Positions 42,201-57,200 of a stretch of DNA of 60,000 nucleotides are shown here, in pieces. The DNA comes from Nematostella vectensis (Eukaryota > Cnidaria > Anthozoa > Actiniaria > Edwardsiidae). A program made the translations under genes and the position numbers. How positions within the stretch are numbered: the first letter of the stretch is position 1; the number at the start of each line of letters is the position of its first letter. The stretch lies in contig NC_064043.1 in assembly GCF_932526225.1 (NCBI RefSeq), forward strand, positions 2,069,501-2,129,500. Reading direction: 5' to 3'. The notes beneath the pieces were generated by a model that was not told the origin of the DNA, did not search any database, and worked only from the letters and a program-made list of their open reading frames with translations.

Positions 42201-45200
42201 GAGACATAAGAAAGCGCAGACCTTACTGACTAGGAGACATAAGAAAGCGCAGATCTTACTGACTAGGAGACATAAGAAAGCGCAGACCTTACTGACTAGG
42301 AGACATAAGAAAGCGCAGACCTTACTGACTGGGAGACATAAGAAAGCGCAGATCTTACTGACTAGGAGACATAAGAAAGCGCAGATTTTACTGACTAGGA
42401 GACATAAGAAAGCGCAGACCTTACTGACTAGGAGACATAAGAAAGCAGAAAGCGCAGATCTTACTGACTAGGAGACGTAAGAAAGCGCAGATCTTACTGA
42501 CTAGGAGACATAAGAAAGCGCAGACCTTACTGACTAGGAGACATAAGAAAGCGCAGACCTTACTGACTAGGAGACACAAGAAAGCGCAGACCTTACTGAC
42601 TAGGAGACATAAGAAAGCGCAGACCTTACTGACTAGGAGACATAAGAAAGCGCAGATCTTACTGACTAGGAGACATAAGAAAGCACAGATCTTACTGACT
42701 GGGAGACATAAGAAAGCGCAGACCTTACTGACTAGGAGACATAAGAAAGCGCAGATCTTACTGACTAGGAGACATAAGAAAGCGCAGATCTTACTGACTA
42801 GGAGACATAAGAAAGCGCAGATCTTACTGACTAGGAGACGTAAGAAAGCGCAGATCTTACTGACTAGGAGACATAAGAAAGCGCAGACCTTACTGACTAG
42901 GAGACTTAAGAAAGCGCAGACCTTACTGACTAGGAGACATAAGAAAGCGCAGACCTTACTGACTAGGAGACATAAGAAAGCGCAGATCTTACTGACTAGG
43001 CGACATAAGAAAGCGCAGATCTTACTGACTGGGAGACATAAGAAAGCGCAGATCTTACTGACTGGGAGACATAAGAAAGCGCAGACCTTACTGACTAGGA
43101 GACATAAGAAAGCGCAGACCTTACTGACTGGGAGACATAAGAAAGCGCAGATCTTACTGACTATGATACATAAGAAAGCGCAGATCTTACTGACTAGGAG
43201 ACATAAGAAAGCGCAGATCTTACTGACTAGGAGACATAAGAAAGGGCAGATCTTACTGACTGGGAGACATAAGAAAGCGCAGACCTTACTGACTAGGAGA
43301 CATAAGAAAGCGCAGACCTTACTGACTAGGAGACATAAGAAAGCGCAGATCTTACTGAATGGGAGACATAAGAAAGCGCAGATCTTACTGACTGGGAGAC
43401 ATAAGAAAGCGCAGACCTTACTGACTAGGAGACATAAGAAAGCACAGATCTTACTGACTAGGAGACATAAGAAAGCGCAGATCTTACATAATAATAATAA
43501 TAATAATAATCTTTATTGAGGAGAGCTTTTTCATTTAAAATGATTTTCAAAAAGGACCTCGACTTATAAATAATAACAATAATCTATAAAAAATATATGG
43601 AAAAAAAATTAAGAGAAAAAAAATATATTGTTGATATATCGTTACATTAAAAAATACTATGATAAAAAATACCTAGGTTAAAAATTGAGAAATACTGCGT
43701 TTAAAAGTACAAATATTTGTGCATCTCTTAATGTCCTGGCTAAGTGAGTTAAAATCCTTGACTGCATGGTACTCAGTTCTTTGTTTGCCCCAGTTTCTTT
43801 TCACACTAGGGAGCCTAATATTACATTTGTTTCTGGTATTATAATTATGTTGATCTTCGAGTTTTAACAGATCCATTTCATGCTCTACGAGACCATTTAA
43901 ACATTTAAAGACATATACACATCTTCTAAGAAAACGCCTCTTTTCTAGAGGTAACCACTTAAGTTTGGCTAAAGCGTCTGTTGCCGACGAGTACAGTGGT
44001 CTATCAAGTATTATTTTTGCAGCCTTGTTCTGGAGGATTTGTAAATTTGACATGATAGTGACATTATGCTTATCGCCCCAAACTAAATCTGCATATTCGA
44101 AAAGGGGCAGAACTAGACTATTATAATAAAGAAGTCTAGCTCTAAAAGGCAATAAATGCTTAATGCGCCTTAGAAGACCGAGTCTTTGGTTGATTTTGCC
44201 AGATAAATATTCAACATGCTCTGACCATGTCAAGTCGGAAGATATGAATACTCCAAGATATTTGAAATTACTCACATTAGATACATTGTAATTTGAAATC
44301 GACACAGAAAGTTTGATTTTACTCTCTAGTTTCCTGTTGCTGCCTAAGAGCATACATTTCGTCTTTTCCAAATTTAGTGTTAGCTTGTGATCGTCCATCC
44401 ATTTAGCAACGGCCAAAAGATCTTGATTGAGGTTATCGCTCAACTGCTTAGAGGAAGAACCATAACAGTAGATCACAGTATCATCCGCATAAAGAGAGGC
44501 ACAGCAGGACTCCAAAACATCGGGCAAGCTGTTTATGTAGATGACAAACAGCAACGGGCCCAAGATGCTTCCTTGGGGCACCCCGTGAGTGACTGGAAGT
44601 TCCTCGGACAATGAATTACCGCAACATATGCGCTGTGTTCTGCTGGCCAGATAAGAACGGAACCATGCCAGGGGGTTTCCAGATAGACCGATCTCAGTTA
44701 ATTTCTGCAACATGATTTCATGGTCCACTGTGTCAAAGGCCTTTGTTAGATCGATAAACACGGCCCCACACAGCTTACCCTGTTCCATATTCAACAGAAC
44801 CTCGTCGACAAATGATGACAACGCAGATACCGTAGATAGACCCTTTCTGAAACCAAACTGCTTGCTCGAGAGTAAACCATTGGAGACCAAAAATTGATAC
44901 AATTGTGAGTGTATTGCTCTTTCTAGGATCTTGCTAAGTGTAGGTAGAATAGAAATCGGTCTGTAGTTGGATGCATTTGTTCGTTCGCCTGACTTAAACA
45001 ATGCTGTAATTTTTGAACACTTCTACAGCTTCGGGAATTTACCTGAGCGAATCGATAAATTTAACATGTTGGTAATAGAAGGAGCGATTGTGCGAGCAGA
45101 GTTCTTTAACAATCTAGCACTGATTTTATCCAGCCCAATGGCTTTGTTAACTTTCAGTTGTAAAAGCTGCTCGAGCACAAAAGATTCGTTTAGTTCAATC

Positions 45201-48200
45201 AGTTGGAATTGGCACGTTTGATTTAAAACCGAGCTCTGATTTGATTTGCATGTGGTGAACTTGTCAGCCAGGCGTTGTCCAATGGAAGCAAAAAAGCAGT
45301 TCATTGCAGTCGCAATAGAACTAGGCGTTATGTGTTGAATATTATCAGTAATGATGCATTGAATAGATTCCAAAGTTGATTTACGATTACAAGCTTCGTT
45401 TACTGCTTTCCAGATTTTACCGGAGTCCCCTTTCGATTTCTCGATCATATCGCAATAATACTTCGACTTTGAAGATTTCACCAGTTTGTTAACCTTGTTC
45501 CGCAAATTTCTGTATGTTTTCCAATGGCGCTCTGTGTTTAATTTCCGCGCTATCCGGTGAGCGATGTCGCGTTCTTTCATTGATTCACTGATTTGATTAT
45601 TCATCCAAGGAATTGGTGTTCCCTTGACACGCTGCCGTTTGATTGGTGCGTGGTCATCCGCAACTTCCAAAAACAATTGATTCCAAGTCAACAAGGCGTC
45701 ATCAATATCATCCATACTATTAACTATGTGCCAGGGGACATTCCTTAGATCATCATTAAATGAATCAGCGTCAAAATTCTTATAAGAACGATATTCAAGC
45801 ATTCTTGGTTTAGCTTTAGTAAAAACGCCTGCCTTGATGACGCAAAAAACCAAGTAGTGATCGCTGAGGGGAACCGGTACAACGCCCGAAATTGCGATAC
45901 GATGCTCTTTATTGACAAAGATCAAGTCAATAAGGGTCCGGGAGGTGTCAGTTATACGCGTCGGCTCCTTCACCAACTGAGTGAAATGGAATGTGCGTGC
46001 AAAATTAAGCAGTTTTTGCTTATCACTTTTCGGTAATTTTGAATTTGGCATCAAATTTGCATTTAGGTCACCTAAAATGACGACGTCCGATTTATCTAGG
46101 TCAATAGCTGGCATACTATCTTGGAGAGATGAAATGAACGATGTTAAGTCAGCATCTGGTGCTCTATATGCGCTGCAAATGAGTGTTGGCTTGCATTTTT
46201 CACGGATCAATTCAATCCATAAACATTCCTGACCACCAGTGTTGATATCATTTCGCAATCGAAAAGCCAAATCATCCCTCACAAAAGTAGCAACTCCACC
46301 ATATCCCTCTTTAGTTCCAGATCGATCTCGCCTAGCACAAACAAAACCAGGAAGATTAATTTCTGCATCGGCTGTTTGGCTATCCAACCATGTCTCGGAT
46401 AAAGTTAGAACGTCTATTGTTCTGCTGTCAATTCCTTCAAGGCGCAGAGAGTCCGTCTTGTTAATGAGACTCCGAATATTCAAGTGAGCAATCTTGAGAC
46501 CTCGGGTGTTTTTGATATCATTTAAAGCCAGGTAGCCAGGATTTGACTCAATATCACCAGCCAGGGCAATAAGGGCCAGGGCAAAGCAGGCACGATGAAA
46601 GAGCTTACAAAACATTACGCATTTAAGCGGTCCATTGAGCTCTTTAACTTTGGTCGAGGTCTTCTGATGGAATGAAGTACTTGCAATTACAGCCCTGCAA
46701 CTTGTCTGTGATATAAAATAAATGTCTCTGTCGTTGAGAAGAGTGTTCTCCCTTACATAAGAAGGCTTATCACTATTGAAAACCATATATATACAGAGAA
46801 ACAGACACAAATTTGTAGAGAGCCTAAAATTGCGCCACACCGCCATGCCTGTTACAAACACACTTACTGACTAGGAGACATAAGAAAGCGCAGACCTTAC
46901 TGACTAGGAGACATAAGAAAGCGCAGACCTTACTGACTAGGAGACATAAGAAAGCGCAGACCTTACTGACTAGGAGACATAAGAAAGCGCAGATCTTACT
47001 GACTAGGAGACATAAGAAAGCACAGATCTTACTGACTAGAAGACATAAGAAAGCGCAGTTCTTACTGACTAGGAGACATAAGAAAGCGCAGACCTTACTG
47101 ACTAGGAGACATAAGAAAGCGCAGACCTTACTGACTGGGAGACATAAGAAAGCGCAGATCTTACTGACTATGATACATAAGAAAGCGCAGATCTTACTGA
47201 CTAGGAGACATAAGAAAGCGCAGATCTTACTGACTAGGAGACATAAGAAAGCGCAGATCTTACTGACTGGGAGACATAAGAAAGCGCAGACCTTACTGAC
47301 TAGGAGACATAAGAAAGCGCAGATCTTACTGAATGGGAGACATAAGAAAGCGCAGATCTTACTGACTGGGAGACATAAGAAAGCGCAGACCTTACTGACT
47401 AGGAGACATAAGAAAGCACAGATCTTACTGACTAGGAGACATAAGAAAGCGCAGACCTTACTGACTGGGAGACATAAGAAAGCGCAGACCTTACTGACTA
47501 GGAGACATAAGAAAGCGCAGACCTTACTGACTAGGAGACATAAGAAAGCGCAGACCTTACTGACTAGGAGACATAAGAAAGCGCAGACCTTACTGACTAG
47601 GAGACATAAGAAAGCGCAGATCTTACTGACTAGGAGACATAAGAAAGCACAGATCTTACTGACTGGGAGACATAAAAAAGCGCAGACCTTACTGACTAGG
47701 AGACATAAGAAAGCGCAGATCTTACTGACTAGGAGACATAAGAAAGCGCAGATCTTAGTGACTAGGAGACATAAGAAAGCGCAGACCTTACTGACTAGGA
47801 GACATAAGAAAGCACAGATCTTACTGACTAGGCGACATAAGAAAGCGCAGACCTTACTGACTAGGAGACATAAGAAAGCGCAGATCTTACTGACTATGAT
47901 ACATAAGAAAGCGCAGATCTTAGTGACTAGGAAACATAAGAAAGCGCAGACCTTACTGACTAGGAGACATAAGAAAGCGCAGATCTTACTGACTAGGCGA
48001 CATAAGAAAGCGCAGATCTTACTGACTGGGAGACATAAGAAAGCGCAGATCTTACTGACTGGGAGACATAAGAAAGCGCAGACCTTACTGACTAGGAGAC
48101 ATAAGAAAGCGCAGACCTTACTGACTGGGAGACATAAGAAAGCGCAGACATTACTGACTAGGAGACGTAAGAAAGCGCAGATCTTACTGACTAGGAGACA

Positions 48201-51200
48201 TAAGAAAGCGCAGATCTTACTGACTAGGAGACATAAGAAAGCGCAGACCTTACTGACTAGGAGACATAAGAAAGCGCAGATCTTACTGACTGGGATACAT
48301 AAGAAAGCGCAGACCTTACTGACTAGGAGACGTAAGAAAGCGCAGACCTTACTGACTGGGAGACATAAGAAAGCGCAGACCTTACTGACTAGGAGACGTA
48401 AGAAAGCGCAGACCTTACTGACTGGGAGACATAAGAAAGCGCAGATCTTACTGACTAGGAGACATAAGAAAGCGCAGACCTTACTGACTAGGAGACATAA
48501 GAAAGCGCAGACCTTACTGACTAGGAGACATAAGAAAGCGCAGACCTTACTGACTGGGAGACATAAGAAAGCGCAGACCTTACTGACTAGGAGACATAAG
48601 AAAGCACAGATCTTACTGACTAGGAGACGTAAGAAAGCGCAGACCTTACTGACTAGGAGACGTAAGAAAGCGCAGATCTTACTGACTAGGAGACATAAGA
48701 AAGCGCAGACCTTACTGACTGGGAGACGTAAGAAAGCGCACACCTTACTGACTGGGAGACATAAGAAAGCGCAGACCTTACTGACTAGGAGACATAAGAA
48801 AGCGCAGACCTTACTGACTTAGAGACATAAGAAAGCGCAGACCTTACTGACTAGGAGACATAAGAAAGCGCAGATCTTACTGACTGGGAGACATAAGAAA
48901 GCGCAGACCTTACTGACTAGGAGACATAAGAAAGCGCAGATCTTACTGACTAGGAGACATAAGAAAGCGCTGACCTTACTGACTAGGAGACATAAGAAAG
49001 CGCAGACCTTACTGACTGGGAGACATAAGAAAGCGCAGATCTTACTGACTAGGAGACATAAGAAAGCGCAGACCTTACTGACTAGGAGACATAAGAAAGC
49101 GCAGACCTTACTGACTAGGAGACATAAGAAAGCGCAGATCTTACTGACTAGGAGACATAAGAAAGCGCAGACCTTACTGACTAGGAGACATAAGAAAGCG
49201 CAGATCTTACTGACTAGGAGACATAAGAAAGCAGAAAGCGCAGATCTTACTGACTAGGAGACGTAAGAAAGCGCAGATCTTACTGACTAGGAGACATAAG
49301 AAAGCGCAGACCTTACTGACTAGGAGACATAAGAAAGCGCAGACCTTACTGACTAGGAGACATAAGAAAGCGCAGACGTTACTGACTAGGAGACATAAGA
49401 AAGCGCAGATCTTACTGACTAGGAGACATAAGAAAGCACAGATCTTACTGACTGGGAGACATAAGAAAGCGCAGACCTTACTGACTAGGAGACATAAGAA
49501 AGCGCAGATCTTACTGACTAGGAGACATAAGAAAGCGCAGATCTTACTGACTGGGAGACATAAGAAAGCGCAGACCTTACTGACTAGGAGACATAAGAAA
49601 GCGCAGACCTTACTGACTGGGAGACATAAGAAAGCGCAGATCTTACTGACTACGATACATAAGAAAGCGCAGATCTTACTGACTAGGAGACATAAGAAAG
49701 CGTAGATCTTACTGACTAGGAGACATAAGAAAGCGCAGATCTTACTGACTGGGAGACATAAGAAAGCGCAGACCTTACTGACTAGGAGACATAAGAAAGC
49801 GCAGATCTTACTGAATGGGAGACATAAGAAAGCGCAGATCTTACTGACTGGGAGACATAAGAAAGCGCAGACCTTACTGACTAGGAGACATAAGAAAGCG
49901 CAGATCTTACTGACTAGGAGACATAAGAAAGCGCAGACCTTACTGACTAGGAGACATAAGAAAGCGCAGACCTTACTGACTAGGAGACATAAGAAAGCGC
50001 AGATCTTACTGACTAGGAGACATAAGAAAGCGCAGACCTTACTGACTAGGAGACATAAGAAAGCGCAGATCTTACTGACTAGGAGACATAAGAAAGCAGA
50101 AAGCGCAGATCTTACTGACTAGGAGACGTAAGAAAGCGCAGATCTTACTGACTAGGAGACATAAGAAAGCGCAGACCTTACTGACTAGGAGACATAAGAA
50201 AGCGCAGACCTTACTGACTAGGAGACATAAGAAAGCGCAGACGTTACTGACTAGGAGACATAAGAAAGCGCAGATCTTACTGACTAGGAGACATAAGAAA
50301 GCACAGATCTTACTGACTGGGAGACATAAGAAAGCGCAGACCTTACTGACTAGGAGACATAAGAAAGCGCAGATCTTACTGACTAGGAGACATAAGAAAG
50401 CGCAGATCTTACTGACTGGGAGACATAAGAAAGCGCAGACCTTACTGACTAGGAGACATAAGAAAGCGCAGACCTTACTGACTGGGAGACATAAGAAAGC
50501 GCAGATCTTACTGACTACGATACATAAGAAAGCGCAGATCTTACTGACTAGGAGACATAAGAAAGCGTAGATCTTACTGACTAGGAGACATAAGAAAGCG
50601 CAGATCTTACTGACTGGGAGACATAAGAAAGCGCAGACCTTACTGACTAGGAGACATAAGAAAGCGCAGATCTTACTGAATGGGAGACATAAGAAAGCGC
50701 AGATCTTACTGACTGGGAGACATAAGAAAGCGCAGACCTTACTGACTAGGAGACATAAGAAAGCACAGATCTTACTGACTAGGAGACATAAGAAAGCGCA
50801 GACCTTACTGACTGGGAGACATAAGAAAGCGCAGACCTTACTGACTAGGAGACATAAGAAAGCGCAGACCTTACTGACTAGGAGACATAAGAAAGCGCAG
50901 ACCTTACTGACTAGGAGACATAAGAAAACGCAGACCTTACTGACTAGGAGACATAAGAAAGCGCAGATCTTACTGACTAGGAGACATAAGAAAGCACAGA
51001 TCTTACTGACTGGGAGACATAAGAAAGCGCAGACCTTACTGACTAGGAGACATAAGAAAGCGCAGATCTTACTGACTAGGAGACATAAGAAAGCGCAGAT
51101 CTTAGTGACTAGGAGACATAAGAAAGCGCAGACCTTACTGACTAGGAGACGTAAGAAAGCGCAGACCTTACTGACTAGGAGACATAGGAAAGCGCAGATC

Positions 51201-54200
51201 TTACTGACTAGGAGACATAAGACTGCGCAGATCTTAGTGACTAGGAGACATAAGAAAGCGCAGACCTTACTGACTGGGAGACATAAGAAAGCGCAGATCT
51301 TACTGACTGGGAGACATAAGAAAGCGCAGACCTTACTGACTAGGAGACATAAGAAAGCGCAGATCTTAGTGACTAGGAGACATAAGAAAGCGCAGATCTT
51401 ACTGACTAGGAGACATAAAAAAGCGCAGACCTTACTGACTAGGAGACATAAGAAAGCGCAGATCTTACTGACTAGGAGACATAAGAAAGCGCAGATCTTA
51501 GTGACTAGGAGACATAAGAAAGCGCAGACCTTACTGACTGGGAGACATAAGAAAGCGCAGATCTTACTGACTGGGAGACATAAGAAAGCGCAGACCTTAC
51601 TGACTAGGAGACATAAGAAAGCGCAGACCATACTGACTAGGAGACATAAGAAAGCGCAGACCTTACTGACTAGGAGACATAAGAAAGCGCAGACCTTACT
51701 GACTAGGAGACATAAGAAAGCGCAGACCTTACTGACTAGGCGACATAAGAAAGCGCAGACCTTACTGACTAGGAGACGTAAGAAAGCGCAGACCTTACTG
51801 ACTAGGAGACATAAGAAAGTGCAGACCTTACTAACTAGGAGACATAAGAAATCGCAGATCTTACTGACTGGGAGACATAAGAAAGCGCAGATCTTACTGA
51901 CTAGGAGACATAAGAAAGCGCAGATCTTACTGACTAGGAGACATAAGAAAGCGCAGATCTTACTGACTAGGAGACATAAGAAAGCGCAGACCTTACTGAC
52001 TGGGAGACATAAGAAAGCGCAGATCTTACTGACTGGGAGACATAAGAAAGCGCAGACCTTACTGACTAGGAGACATAAGAAAGCGCAGATCTTAGTGACT
52101 AGGAGACATAAGAAAGCGCAGATCTTACTGACTAGGAGACATAAGAAAGCGCAGACCTTACTGACTAGGAGACATAAGAAAGCGCAGACCTTACTGACTA
52201 GGAGACATAAGAAAGCACAGATCTTACTGACTAGGAGACATAAGAAAGCGCAGACCTTACTGACTGGGAGACATAAGAAAGCGCAGATCTTACTGACTAG
52301 GAGACATAAGAAAGCGCAGATCTTACTGACTAGGAGACATAAGAAAGCGCAGATCTTACTGACTAGGAGACGTAAGAAAGCGCAGATCTTACTGACTAGG
52401 AGACATAAGAAAGCGCAGACCTTACTGACTAGGAGACTTAAGAAAGCGCAGACCTTACTGACTAGGAGACATAAGAAAGCGCAGACCTTACTGACTAGGA
52501 GACATAAGAAAGCGCAGATCTTACTGACTAGGCGACATAAGAAAGCGCAGATCTTACTGACTAGGAGACATAAGAAAGCGCAGATCTTACTGACTAGGAG
52601 ACATAAGAAAGCGCAGATCTTACTGACTAGGAGACGTAAGAAAGCGCAGATCTTACTGACTAGGAGACATAAGAAAGCGCAGACCTTACTGACTAGGAGA
52701 CTTAAGAAAGCGCAGACCCTACTGACTAGGAGACATAAGAAAGCGCATACCTTACTGACTAGGAGACATAAGAAAGCGCAGATCTTACTGACTAGGCGAC
52801 ATAAGAAAGCGCAGATCTTACTGACTGGCAGACATAAGAAAGCGCAGATCTTACTGACTGGGAGACATAAGAAAGCGCAGACCTTACTGACTAGGAGACA
52901 TAAGAAAGAGCAGACCTTACTGACTGGGAGACATAAGAAAGCGCAGATCTTACTGACTATGATACATAAGAAAGCGCAGATCTTACTGACTAGGAGACAT
53001 AAGAAAGCGCTGACCTTACTGACTAGGAGACGTAAGAAAGCGCAGACCTTACTGACTAGGAGACATAAGAAAGCGCAGACCTTACTGACTAGGAGACATA
53101 AGAAAGCGCAGATCTTACTGACTAGGAGACATAAGAAAGCAGAAAGCGCAGATCTTACTGACTAGGAGACGTAAGAAAGCGCAGATCTTACTGACTAGGA
53201 GACATAAGAAAGCGCAGACCTTACTGACTAGGAGACATAAGAAAGCGCAGACCTAACTGACTAGGAGACATAAGAAAGCGCAGACCTTACTGACTAGGAG
53301 ACATAAGAAAGCGCAGACCTTACTGACTAGGAGACATAAGAAAGCGCAGATCTTACTGACTAGGAGACATAAGAAAGCACAGATCTTACTGACTGGGAGA
53401 CATAAGAAAGCGCAGACCTTACTGACTCGGAGACATAAGAAAGCGCAGATCTTACTGACTAGGAGACATAAGAAAGCGCAGATCTTACTGACTAGGAGAC
53501 ATAAGAAAGCGCAGATCTTACTGACTAGGAGACGTAAGAAAGCGCAGATCTTACTGACTAGGAGACATAAGAAAGCGCAGACCTTACTGACTAGGAGACT
53601 TAAGAAAGCGCAGACCTTACTGACTAGGAGACATAAGAAAGCGCATACCTTACTGACTAGGAGACATAAGAAAGCGCAGATCTTACTGACTAGGCGACAT
53701 AAGAAAGCGCAGATCTTACTGACTGGCAGACATAAGAAAGCGCAGATCTTACTGACTGGGAGACATAAGAAAGCGCAGACCTTACTGACTAGGAGACATA
53801 AGAAAGAGCAGACCTTACTGACTGGGAGACATAAGAAAGCGCAGATCTTACTGACTATGATACATAAGAAAGCGCAGATCTTACTGACTAGGAGACATAA
53901 GAAAGCGCAGATCTTACTGACTAGGAGACATAAGAAAGCGCAGATCTTACTGACTGGGAGACATAAGAAAGCGCAGATCTTACTGACTAGGAGACATAAG
54001 AAAGCGCAGACCTTACTGACTGGGAGACATAAGAAAGCGCAGATCTTACTGACTAGGCGACATAAGAAAGCGCAGACTCTACTGACTAGGAGACGTAAGA
54101 AAGCCAGTTATGCAGCGTCTATGATTGAAGCGGTATTTTCACACTTATACCTTAATAATCTTGCAAATTGTCGATCAAATACTTACTTCTCCCAGAGAGC

Positions 54201-57200
54201 ACATAGTAAAAGCGTTCAGGCAGGCGGTCTTGACAAGCTACCACTCGTGCGTTATCGTACCTGAAAAAAGGGACAATTCACGGTCTACTTTTCCCTTGGT
54301 CATTACTGATGAGTTCCGAAAACCAACCCTAGATAACTCACTATGTAATAAAACACGATTTTAAAACAGCAGTTTCTTTTACTTTTCAACTGGTCGTGTT
54401 TAAGGCCACATTTTATTGACAATATTTTCTATATATATTATCTCCATTCACGCAATTTCTAGATAACCCGAACTAAGTTTGATCCCCCTTGATGGTTCTA
54501 GTTATTATACCAAAATCTCCCTACTATAGTCTCCTTTGCCCTTTACTAGTCATGTACCGGTGTTTGAATGTGGCCTTTGTTGAAAACTGTTTATCCGCAA
54601 CGCAATACCGATGACGTCACACGTACCTCTCGTAGGCCACGTATCGGGCGAGATCCATTTCACGCTCGAGAGGAAATATATTGAACGCGCGCGTGGTGCG
54701 ACACAGCCGCTGAACCTGTGATAACGAAAAAAATGGCAGGTCGATAAGTAGGAAAAAAGCCATTAATAACACCACGTTTTTTTTTTCAATCAATCACACA
54801 CTGGTATCACTGTAGCTTGGCGCTCCCTCCTCCTCGCACCCCTGCCTTATCCCTGAAGCAACAGTAACGTACGAGCCTAAAGATGCGACTAACTACCACA
54901 TGTAGGCGTTTGGGCACGAAAGCGAGACATCGGTACGTCGTCTTGCAATAGCCCAGGCCCTATATACAGACCAATGCTGGCAGACAAAAGCATCAAGACG
55001 AGAGTGTCTCCAAACTCTAGCACTTTACTACGAGCCTCGAATTGATTCTAATGTTTGTACACATTGGAGCGTTTTTAGAATATGGGCTAATAAAATGTGG
55101 TTATTTGGTATAAAATAGATTTAAAAAAATTGAAAGAAGACTGTAAAATAAAAGCCGACTTATTTAATTAAATCTTATAACAAATCACCTTCTTGAGCTG
55201 CTCGAGCGTCCTTCGTCTCGGGACAGTTGTCAGGATCGCACGGATATCCTCGGAGATCTGTAACACAACATCATCAGGTTTTTATTGAACTCCTGGGAGA
55301 TTAAAGGGGTCCTACTCTTGTAATAGAATGATTGACAAACACCACATGTAACTAGTTTCAGTGGTTTATCGTTGGGGACGAGGGAGGAGAGAGGGCTCAC
55401 GCTTAAATTGGCGTGTTCTTGGACTTGACTCTCCCTAGCATTGGCGTGTTCTTGGACTTGACTCTTCCTAGCATTGGCGTGTTCTTGGGCTTGACTCTCC
55501 CAAGCATTGCGCGTGTTCTTGGACTTAACTCTCCCAAGCATTGCGCGTGTTCTTGGACTTGACTCTCCCAAGCATTGCGCGTGTTCTTGGACTTGACTCT
55601 CCCAAGCATTGGCGTGTTCTTGGACTTGACTCTCCCAAGCATTGGCGTGTTCTTGGACTTGACTCTCCCTAGCATTGGCGTGTTCTTGGACTTGACTCTC
55701 CCAAGCATTGGCGTGTTCTTGGACTTGACTCTCCCAAGCATTGCGCGTGTTCGTGGACTTGACTCTCCCAAGCATTGGCGTGTTCTTGGATTTGACTCTC
55801 CCAAGCATTGCGCGTGTTCTTGGACTTGACTCTCCCAAGCATTGGCGTGTTCTTGGACTTGACTCTCCCTAGCATTGGCGTGTTCTTGGACTTGACTCTC
55901 CCTAGCATTGGCGTGTTCTTGGACTTGACTCTCCCTAGCATTGACGTGTTCTTGGACTTGACTCTCCCTAGCATTGGCGTGTTCTTAGACTTGACTCTCC
56001 CAAACATTGGCGTGTTCTTGGACTTGACTCTCCCTAGCATTGGCGTGTTCGTGGACTTGACTCTCCCTAGCATTGGCGTGTTCTTGGACTTGACTCTCCC
56101 AAACATTGGCGTGTTCTTGGACTTGACTCTCCCTAGCATTGGCGTGTTCTTGGACTTGACTCTCCCTAGCATTGCGCGTGTTCTTGGACTTGACTCTCCC
56201 TAGCATTGCGCGTGTTCTTGGACTTGACTCTCCCTAGCATTGGCGTGTTCTTGGACTTGACTCTCCCTAGCATTGCGCGTGTTCTTGGACTTGACTCTCC
56301 ATAGCATTGGCGTGTTCTTGGACTTGACTCTCCCTAGCATTGGCGTGTTCTTGGACTTGACTCTCCCTAGCACTGGCGCGTTCTTGGACTTGACTCTCCC
56401 TAGCATTGGCGTGTTCTTGGACTTGACTCTCCCTAGCATTGCGCGTGTTCTTGGGCTTGACTCTCCCAAGCATTGCGCGTGTTCTTGGACTTGACTCTCC
56501 CAAGCATTGGCGTGTTCTTGGACTTGACTCTCCCTAGCACTGGCGCGTTCTTGGACTTGACTCTCCCTAGCATTGGCGTGTTCTTGGACTTAACTCTCCC
56601 AAGCATTGCGCGTGTTCTTGGACTTGACTCTCCCAAGCATTGCGCGTGTTCTTGGACTTGACTCTCCCAAGCATTGGCGTGTTCTTGGACTTGACTCTCC
56701 CAAGCATTGGCGTGTTCTTGGACTTGACTCTCCCTAGCATTGGCGTGTTCTTGGACTTGACTCTCCCAAGCATTGGCGTGTTCTTGGACTTGACTCTCCC
56801 AAGCATTGCGCGTGTTCGTGGACTTGACTCTCCCAAGCATTGGCGTGTTCTTGGACTTGACTCTCCCAAGCATTGCGCGTGTTCTTGGACTTGACTCTCC
56901 CAAGCATTGGCGTGTTCTTGGACTTGACTCTCCCTAGCATTGGCGTGTTCTTGGACTTGACTCTCCCTAGCATTGGCGTGTTCTTGGACTTGACTCTCCC
57001 TAGCATTGACGTGTTCTTGGACTTGACTCTCCCTAGCATTGGCGTGTTCTTAGACTTGACTCTCCCAAACATTGGCGTGTTCTTGGACTTGACTCTCCCT
57101 AGCATTGGCGTGTTCGTGGACTTGACTCTCCCTAGCATTGGCGTGTTCTTGGACTTGACTCTCCCAAACATTGGCGTGTTCTTGGACTTGACTCTCCCTA

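Noticed and set aside
46824-48743. Minus-strand 639-codon frame (VCAFLCLLVSK repeats), and 50072-51631
   Set aside because: The same satellite on the other strand. It matters only as potential in-frame extension of the downstream exon, not as an independent gene.
31205-54103. CRISPR array
   Set aside because: There are no unique spacers: units are contiguous and near-identical, and the context is an animal nuclear gene.
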